Shown here in pieces: positions 8,281 through 12,310 of a stretch of 12,310 bases of DNA (the stretch's first letter is position 1; each line of letters starts with the position of its first letter). Origin of the DNA: CAZNMF01 sp035547155 (GTDB lineage: Bacteria; Acidobacteriota; Vicinamibacteria; Vicinamibacterales; SCN-69-37); the NCBI GenBank assembly GCA_035547155.1, contig DASZVJ010000005.1, positions 1-12,310 of the forward strand. Direction: 5' to 3'. The notes below the pieces were generated by a model. It did not search any database. It had not been told where the DNA came from and was given only the letters and a program-made list of their open reading frames with translations. The position numbers and the translations under genes are program-made.

Positions 8281-8546
8281 CGCACCAGATCCGGCAGGCG
8301 CCGCACGAGCGCCTCGGCGAAGCCCGTGACGATCCGCAGCATCCACGGGAAGGTGAAGGCGAAGACCACGAAGATCGCCGCCGCGCGCGGGATGAACGCC
8401 AGGATGTTGTCCTGGATCGACGTCACCGTCTGCAGCACGCTGACGACGATGCCGACGACGAGGCCGACGAGCAGCATCGGCAGCGACACGATCACCGCCG
8501 TCTCGATCGCCTGACGCACGACACCAAGGACGAGGGCTTCAGACAT
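8277..8546 (-). CDS. fliQ: Flagellar type III export pore protein FliQ
   Basis: 89 aa, exactly the usual size. Two membrane hairpin helices are seen (about 15-40 and 48-72), with the family core LVGLVVGIVVSVLQTVTSIQ and FIPR. FliQ is present in four copies around the FliP5-FliR1 core in characterised systems. The ATG at 8546 has no recognisable Shine-Dalgarno. It lies 57 nt beyond the fliP stop, behind a 7-bp tandem repeat, and a 22-codon micro-ORF ends 8 nt inside it. Translation may therefore depend on reinitiation from that micro-ORF. The gene ends in an ATGA overlap with fliR. Confidence 0.97.
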   Translation of the reverse strand: MSEALVLGVVRQAIETAVIVSLPMLLVGLVVGIVVSVLQTVTSIQDNILAFIPRAAAIFVVFAFTFPWMLRIVTGFAEALVRRLPDLVR

Positions 8547-8607
8547 GGCGACGCTCGCAACTTCGAACTTCGAACTTCGAACTTCGAACTTTTTCTACGT
8601 CACTCAT
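8539..8607 (-). CDS. 22-codon micro-ORF bridging fliP and fliQ
   Basis: Not a recognised gene. The ATG (8607-8605) overlaps the fliP stop in an ATGA arrangement and has AGGAG 6 nt upstream, a better ribosome binding site than that of fliQ. The frame runs through the CTTCGAA tandem repeat, giving the peptide core KVRSSKFEVRS, and stops with TGA at 8541-8539, overlapping the fliQ start by 8 nt in another frame. It begins Met-Ser-Asp-Val, like FliQ's Met-Ser-Glu-Ala. The most likely role is passive: ribosome traffic across the repeat so that fliQ is reinitiated. It may equally be a remnant of an older fliQ start displaced by the repeat. A functional peptide is not claimed. Confidence 0.4.
   Translation of the reverse strand: MSDVEKVRSSKFEVRSCERRHV
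8561..8591 (-). repeat. Four tandem copies of a 7-bp unit (CTTCGAA) between fliP and fliQ
   Basis: CTTCGAA occurs four times head to tail at 8561-8588, followed by a partial CTT. On the coding strand this reads AAGTTCG-type repeats. Each unit contains the palindrome TTCGAA. Its AT content is higher than the surroundings. It fills about half of the longest intergenic gap in the window. From memory, arrays of this type recur between genes in some Acidobacteriota and other high-GC genomes; this was not checked. Confidence 0.9.
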
Positions 8608-9368
8608 AGAAAACTCCTGACCAGCGATCCCACCAGCAGGTTCCAGCCGTCGATCATCACGAACAGCAGCACCTTGAATGGGAGCGAGATCATCATGGGC
8701 GGCAGCTGCATCATGCCGATCGACAGCAGCACGGTCGACACGACGAGGTCGACGAGCAGGAACGGCACGAACAGGAAGAAGCCCATCTGGAAGCCGGTCT
8801 TCAATTCGGAGATCGCGAAGGCCGGGATGACGACGCGCATCGGCAGGTCCTGCGGCGACGCGGGCCGGCCGATCTTCGCGAGCTCGACGAACAGCGCGAG
8901 GTCGGCCTCGCGCGTCTGGCGCAGCATGAAATCCCGCAGCGGCGGCGCGCCGCGCTCCATCGCCGTCGTGACGTCGATCTGACCGGCGATCGCCGGCTGG
9001 ATCGCGAGCTCGTTCACGCGCGCGGCGGTCGGCGCCATGATGAACGCCGTCAGGAACAGCGTCAGGCCGATCACCATCTGGTTGGAGGGAATCTCCTGCG
9101 TGCCGATTGCCTGTCTGAGGAAATGAAAGACGATGGCGATGCGCGTAAAAGACGTCATCATGACGAGCGCGGCGGGCACGAAGCTCAGCAGCGTCATCAG
9201 GACGACGATCTGGAGCGGCGCGGAGAGCGCGCCGACGCCATCGATTTGCACGGACACCGTCCGCGGTGCCTCGACGGCCGCCCCAGCGCGCGCCTGGGCG
9301 AACGCCAGCACGGGCAGCGCGAGCAGCAACACCACGGCTACGATGAGCACTTGCGATCGGCGCGTCAT
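8604..9368 (-). CDS. fliP: Flagellar type III export pore protein FliP
   Basis: 254 aa. FliP makes the pentameric core of the export pore. The first 25 residues form a cleavable Sec signal peptide (MTRRS, hydrophobic core, AFA-QA), as known for FliP. The first family signature, VPAALVMMTSFTRIAIVFHF, is at 64-83, and the second, ELKTGFQMGFFLFVPFLLVD, at 188-207, followed by the conserved IDGWNLL near the end. The open frame extends upstream to 9650, but that is fliO read in another frame. The ATG at 9368 overlaps the fliO stop as ATGA and starts the signal peptide, so it is the right start. Confidence 0.97.
   Translation of the reverse strand: MTRRSQVLIVAVVLLLALPVLAFAQARAGAAVEAPRTVSVQIDGVGALSAPLQIVVLMTLLSFVPAALVMMTSFTRIAIVFHFLRQAIGTQEIPSNQMVIGLTLFLTAFIMAPTAARVNELAIQPAIAGQIDVTTAMERGAPPLRDFMLRQTREADLALFVELAKIGRPASPQDLPMRVVIPAFAISELKTGFQMGFFLFVPFLLVDLVVSTVLLSIGMMQLPPMMISLPFKVLLFVMIDGWNLLVGSLVRSFL
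8614..8618 (-). promoter_or_regulatory. Ribosome binding site in the fliP tail, serving the micro-ORF (or formerly fliQ)
   Basis: AGGAG on the minus strand, 6 nt before the ATG at 8607. It is ideally placed for an ATGA-coupled gene after fliP, which would ordinarily be fliQ. The real fliQ start is 61 nt further on. Confidence 0.55.
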
Positions 9369-9715
9369 GGCTGTGGCGCCCCCGCAGTCGTGGCACGCGT
9401 CAGCGTCTGATCGAACGTCGCCGGCGGCTGGAGCTCGGTGACGAGTGAAATCGCATTGGGCGCCAGGCCCAGCAACAATCGCCGGCCTTCGACGCTGACG
9501 ACGACGAGCGATCGGCGGTCGCCGAGCGAGAGCGCCGTCTCGACGCCGAGCGCACCGTTCTTCCGGCGCGCGAGGACGCCGCGGCGCAGCAGCCACGCCA
9601 GACCGGCGAGCAGGCCGAGCACGACGGCCAGCGCGCCGAGCATCCGCCATACGTTCGGCACGAGGTCGGGACCGGCCAGCGAGGCCGCATCCGTCTGTGC
9701 GAGCAGGAAGCTCAC
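9365..9715 (-). CDS. fliO: Flagellar export assembly protein FliO
   Basis: 116 aa, with little sequence conservation, as is normal for FliO. FliO assists assembly and stability of the FliP ring. A short exported N-terminus is followed by one membrane segment (about 24-43, MLGALAVVLGLLAGLAWLL), then a basic stretch RRGVLARRK. The small cytosolic domain has ETALSLGDRRSLVVVSVEGRRLLLGL, the usual FliO pattern. The start is GTG, overlapping the fliN-like stop as GTGA, with AGGAG 5 nt upstream. Identification rests on the single-TM topology, this pattern and its place directly before fliP. Confidence 0.9.
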   Translation of the reverse strand: MSFLLAQTDAASLAGPDLVPNVWRMLGALAVVLGLLAGLAWLLRRGVLARRKNGALGVETALSLGDRRSLVVVSVEGRRLLLGLAPNAISLVTELQPPATFDQTLTRATTAGAPQP

Positions 9716-10017
9716 GCGAGCTCCTGTCCCGCGGGTGGCAGAATCCGGCCGACGCGAAGTGCGACGTTCTCGTCGATCATCACGACTTCACCGGTCGCGA
9801 TCGGCACACCGGCGACGCGCACTTCGAGATCGGCGCCCGCCACCTGCTTCAACCGCACGATCCCGTTGACGGCGAACGCCGCGCACTCGCGGACCTTGAT
9901 CGTCGCCGTGCCCAGCACGAAATCCACGGGACACGGCACGTCCATCAGCCACTCGAACGCGCCATCGTCGCGGACGGCCGCGTCAGAACTGGACGACGAA
10001 CTCAGAGAAGAGGACAT
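9712..10017 (-). CDS. Short FliN/SpoA-family protein (second FliN paralogue)
   Basis: 101 aa. Residues about 25-93 are a SpoA domain (MDVPCPVDFVLG, VNGIVRLK, GVPIATGEVVMID, VALRVGRI), so it belongs to the FliM/FliN switch-protein family. It is more divergent than the domain encoded at 23-766, which has the canonical YGVRITEL ending where this one has NVALRVGRI. It occupies the standard fliN position between fliL and fliO, but fliM is absent from in front of it. The ATG has AAGAAGG 6 nt upstream and lies 35 nt inside fliL; that shared stretch encodes the Ser-rich start (nine serines in the first 11 residues). No other start codon precedes the SpoA domain. It may be an extra C-ring or export-docking component, or the true partner of FliM. 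Confidence 0.85.
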   Translation of the reverse strand: MSSSLSSSSSSDAAVRDDGAFEWLMDVPCPVDFVLGTATIKVRECAAFAVNGIVRLKQVAGADLEVRVAGVPIATGEVVMIDENVALRVGRILPPAGQELA

Positions 10018-10480
10018 CGATGACCTTCTTGTCTTCGAGCGCGTGCGAGGCGCGTGTCTTGATCGCGTCCTTCAGCGCTTCCTTGCCTTCAGGCGTCACG
10101 AGCGTCGGCGCGTGCTGCTCGGTCAGCAGCTCGAGAATGTCCGAGCGCACGCGCGAGACGACGACCGGTGACTCTTCGAGCTTCTTGGCGGTCGCTGCGT
10201 CTTCGACCACGAGCGAAATGGTCGCCTTGAGGAAGCGCGTCCCGCCCTCGTCGGCGAGGTTCACCATGAACGGCTCGAATTTGACGAGACCGCGCGTCTC
10301 GAGCGGCGGTTCTTTCGGTGCGGCTTCGACCGTCGCGCCGCGGCGCATCCACCACCACGCGCCGCCGCCGCCCGCCACGATAAGCACGACGGCGACAATG
10401 GCGAACAGCAAGCCCTTGCCGCGTTTCTTGACGGGTGCGGCCTGTCCTTCGACCATCTTCAGCTCCGGCTCCGCCGACAT
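9983..10480 (-). CDS. fliL: Flagellar basal-body-associated protein FliL
   Basis: 165 aa. FliL is a single-pass inner-membrane protein that surrounds the MotAB stators and supports torque. The cytosolic N-terminus (KKRGKG) is followed by a membrane helix (about 23-44, LLFAIVAVVLIVAGG then AWWW). The periplasmic domain has KFEPFMVNLADEGGTRFLKATISL, a region of VRSDILELLTEQ, and the C-terminal signature VIDVLFSEFVVQF, all typical. An upstream in-frame extension to 10621 is Arg-rich and out of frame with the EF-hand gene. The ATG at 10480 has AAAGGAG 10 nt upstream and lies 4 nt after the EF-hand stop. It overlaps the short fliN-like gene by 35 nt. Confidence 0.95.
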   Translation of the reverse strand: MSAEPELKMVEGQAAPVKKRGKGLLFAIVAVVLIVAGGGGAWWWMRRGATVEAAPKEPPLETRGLVKFEPFMVNLADEGGTRFLKATISLVVEDAATAKKLEESPVVVSRVRSDILELLTEQHAPTLVTPEGKEALKDAIKTRASHALEDKKVIDVLFSEFVVQF

Positions 10481-10484
10481 CGCC

Positions 10485-10826
10485 CTACTGCTCCTTTGAC
10501 AACGCCGCGACGAGCGCGCGGACGGCGGCCGCCGCCGGCATGCCGGCGCTCGCGCCGCTCGCAGATGCCGGCGTCTGCGCAGGCGCGGACGTGGCCTGGA
10601 GCCACGACAGCGCCGACGCATTCGATGACGCGAGATTGCTGCCCGACTTCGCGTCGTCGTCCATCGACGCGGTGAGCTGCGTCAGGAAGTCCATGAACTC
10701 GGCGCTCGTGACCTTGCCGTCATGGTTCGTGTCCACGCGCTTCGCGAGGTGCTCGACGAGCGGCGCGGCCTCCGTGGCGGCTTTCGATGACGGCAGATGA
10801 CTGGCGACGGCGTTGACGTTGATCAC
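10485..10826 (-). CDS. Small EF-hand calcium-binding protein in the flagellar operon
   Basis: 113 aa. Residues 32-43 (DTNHDGKVTSAE) are a complete canonical EF-hand loop: Asp1, Asn3, Asp5, Gly6, Val8, Glu12, with helix-forming residues on both sides (APLVEHLAKRV and FMDFLTQL). Only one loop is seen, so calcium binding could need a dimer. The rest is Ala/Ser-rich and low complexity (about 60-97), ending in a predicted helix AAAVRALVAALSKEQ. No signal peptide or membrane segment is visible. The start is GTG with GAGGAG 6 nt upstream, 24 nt after fliK; the stop is 4 nt before fliL, so it is surely co-translated. I recognise no known flagellar family. It sits where flgD and hook genes often follow fliK, but similarity to FlgD is too slight to call. 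Confidence 0.85.
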   Translation of the reverse strand: MINVNAVASHLPSSKAATEAAPLVEHLAKRVDTNHDGKVTSAEFMDFLTQLTASMDDDAKSGSNLASSNASALSWLQATSAPAQTPASASGASAGMPAAAAVRALVAALSKEQ

Positions 10827-10850
10827 GACAGGCTCCTCGACTCGAACGGA

Positions 10851-12310
10851 TTACGCGACGACTTCAAACGTCTCTTGTCCCTGCGGCTGACGCGGGCGGC
10901 GCCGCGACGGCGGCTGATCGCCACCGCCGCGCTGGCGATCGCTGTCTCGGCTTTCGGCGTCCCGTGACGCAGGTGGCGCCGCGACCTCGAGCCGATCCAG
11001 CGTCAGGTTCTGCTCGGCCAGACCATGACGAAGCGTTTGCTGATTGCTCTGCAGCCACTCGCGCACGACGGGCGTATCCGCCTCGACGCGTGCGCTCACC
11101 TGACCGCGCTCGACGCGGACCGACACGGTGACGTCGCCGAACTGCTCGGGCTCGAGCTTGATGCGCGCCTCGCCCGTGCCATTGGTCCACTGCAGGCGAA
11201 TCGCCTGCACGATCTGATTGACGGTGCTCTCCGGCAGCTCGCCGCCGGACCACGTCGTCGCATCTGCGCTCGCCTGAACCGGCGCCGCTGTCGAACCAGC
11301 GCTCGCCAACGAGCCGCTGTCGAGGCCGAATGCCACGGTCGCCGGCGACGCCGCGGCCGCAGGCTGCGGCGTCGCGGGCGGTGCGCCTGCGCCGGATCCG
11401 GATTGCGGATCGTGGCTGCCGGTGCCGGTGTTCTGTGCGGCCGCACGAATCGCTGCGGTGGTCGCCGCAGTCACACTGACGTTGTTCGTGCGGGCGCTGC
11501 GCTCGCCGGCGCCCTGGCGATTCGTGGCCGTGCGCGCCTGCGCGTTCGCGGGATCGTTGGCCGGCGCCTGTGCCGGCTGCGGCGTGCGCGCGGCATCGGC
11601 ATTGGATGCAGCGGCCTGCGTGCTCGCATTCGACGCGCCGGTCGCGGACGCCGGCGCATCCTGCTGATTCGGCGTCGCGCCTTTCGCGGCGGCGTCAATG
11701 AGCTGGCGCGTCGCGAGCGACGCGCCGGGATTGCCCTGGCGCCGAGCCGCAGGCGCCGCAGCGCTCACGGCCGGCTTGCTGGTGGTCGTCGCCGCCGGCT
11801 GCGGCTGCGGCGCCGCAGTTGCTTTCGGCGCACGAGTCGATGTCGCGTCGGCGTTGGCGGCGCCAACGCCGACGCCTGCCGCTTCTGCGACGTCGGAGAC
11901 GATCTGTCCCGCGTCTTGTGCGGCCGTCGTGGCCGTGCCGGTCGTCACGAGATCGGCGACGTCCGTCGCGGGCGCCCCGCGATGCGCGCCGCCCGCATGA
12001 TGACCGCCGTGCCGCGGTGCGCCGCCGCCATGCGCCGCGGCGTCAGGCGTACCGGTGTTCTTCTTCGTCTGATCCGCCGACGCCTGCGCGTCGATCGCGG
12101 ATCCGATCAGCGATGCGGTGCCCGCATCGGGATTGACGTCCGGCAGCGGAATCGCCGGAGTGATCGCAGGAGTCGCAGCGATTGCGGCCGTGAGATTGGC
12201 CGCGTTGTCTTTGTCGTCCTTCGACGCGTCGGTGGCGTCGGCCGGCGTCGCGTCCGTCTCCTTCTCCTTGCCGCCGTGTCCGTGGCGTCCCGCATGAAGT
12301 CCGGCCGTGC
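10851..12310 (-). CDS. fliK: Flagellar hook-length control protein FliK, 5' end missing
   Basis: At least 485 codons; the frame is open to the right edge without a start codon, so the N-terminus lies outside. FliK is exported during hook growth, measures hook length and triggers the FlhB substrate switch. The conserved C-terminal Flg_hook domain is at 11237-10980: LPESTVNQIVQAIRLQW, ARIKLEPEQFGDVTVSV, VRVERGQVSARVEAD, then REWLQSNQQTLRHGLAEQNL, matching the LxPexLGxv pattern of the family. Everything before it is low-complexity Ala/Thr/Pro/Gln, expected for the disordered ruler part, with an acidic-basic patch (12266-12207) and a His/Gly-rich patch (12032-11982). A GTG at 11948 looks like a start but is internal. 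The tail is basic and Gln-rich, ending FEVVA. Confidence 0.93.
   Translation of the reverse strand, partial: TAGLHAGRHGHGGKEKETDATPADATDASKDDKDNAANLTAAIAATPAITPAIPLPDVNPDAGTASLIGSAIDAQASADQTKKNTGTPDAAAHGGGAPRHGGHHAGGAHRGAPATDVADLVTTGTATTAAQDAGQIVSDVAEAAGVGVGAANADATSTRAPKATAAPQPQPAATTTSKPAVSAAAPAARRQGNPGASLATRQLIDAAAKGATPNQQDAPASATGASNASTQAAASNADAARTPQPAQAPANDPANAQARTATNRQGAGERSARTNNVSVTAATTAAIRAAAQNTGTGSHDPQSGSGAGAPPATPQPAAAASPATVAFGLDSGSLASAGSTAAPVQASADATTWSGGELPESTVNQIVQAIRLQWTNGTGEARIKLEPEQFGDVTVSVRVERGQVSARVEADTPVVREWLQSNQQTLRHGLAEQNLTLDRLEVAAPPASRDAESRDSDRQRGGGDQPPSRRRPRQPQGQETFEVVA

Noticed and set aside
6403..8514. A 703-codon open frame on the plus strand opposite flhB, fliR and fliQ
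   Set aside because: It is antisense to three clearly conserved genes, very rich in Arg, Asp and His, with no recognisable domain. It is the usual shadow frame of high-GC coding DNA. Similar plus-strand frames at 819-1880, 3317-4606 and 4974-6560 are rejected for the same reason.
8561..8591. CRISPR array or insertion-sequence end
   Set aside because: The unit is only 7 bp, contiguous, without spacers, target duplications or a nearby transposase. It is a microsatellite-like tandem repeat.
8547..8603. A promoter or rho-independent terminator between fliP and fliQ
   Set aside because: No -35/-10, sigma-28 or sigma-54 pattern is convincing, and the palindromic TTCGAA units are short and not followed by a T-run in the direction of transcription.
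10485..10826. The EF-hand gene as a degenerate flgD
   Set aside because: The helix FMDFLTQL recalls the FLxLLxxQL stretch of FlgD, and flgD often follows fliK. But the QDP motif and all later FlgD regions are missing, while the EF-hand loop is perfect. The resemblance is too short.
11946..11948. GTG as the start of fliK
   Set aside because: The frame is open without interruption to the right edge with the same Ala/Thr/Pro-rich composition, and no ribosome binding site is evident. The gene is therefore truncated by the window, not started here.

Overview
The window is a dense, high-GC (about two thirds G+C by eye) flagellar operon. Every gene lies on the minus strand, so it is read from the right edge to the left. 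The order is fliK (5' end off the window), an EF-hand protein, fliL, a short fliN-like gene, fliO, fliP, fliQ, fliR, flhB, flhA, flhF, flhG, fliA (sigma-28), fliM, a long two-domain fliN-like gene, and the first codons of one more gene cut by the left edge. All the complete genes look intact. The long open frames on the plus strand are antisense shadows.

The organism is a flagellated bacterium with high GC, MinD-like FlhG and SRP-type FlhF for flagellar number and placement, and a dedicated sigma-28. The gene order, the Ala/Arg-rich composition and a GTTCGAA-type microrepeat remind me of Acidobacteriota (Vicinamibacteria-like). That is a weak inference from memory; protein searches would settle it.

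Layout: (1) 12310-10851, hook-length ruler FliK; (2) 10826-10485, a small EF-hand protein of unknown role; (3) 10480-9712, FliL (stator/basal-body associated) and a short SpoA protein; (4) 9715-4365, the complete membrane part of the type III export apparatus, FliO-P-Q-R, FlhB and FlhA; (5) 4363-2484, FlhF and FlhG; (6) 2493-1753, sigma-28; (7) 1751-23, C-ring switch proteins FliM and a FliY-like FliN; (8) 26-1, start of an unidentified gene.

Genes overlap or are separated by at most 24 nt, except for a 57-nt gap between fliP and fliQ. This points to one transcript with strong translational coupling. No terminator or convincing internal promoter was seen, and there is no gene-free stretch above 300 nt.

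Most of the content is an ordinary flagellar operon. The parts that deserve a second look are the fliP-fliQ junction (a 7-bp tandem repeat inside a 22-codon micro-ORF with its own strong ribosome binding site), the EF-hand gene between fliK and fliL, the FliN-like protein with a CheX/CheC-like N-terminus lacking the catalytic pair, fliM displaced from the usual fliL-M-N order, and an FlhG lacking the N-terminal FlhF-activating motif.
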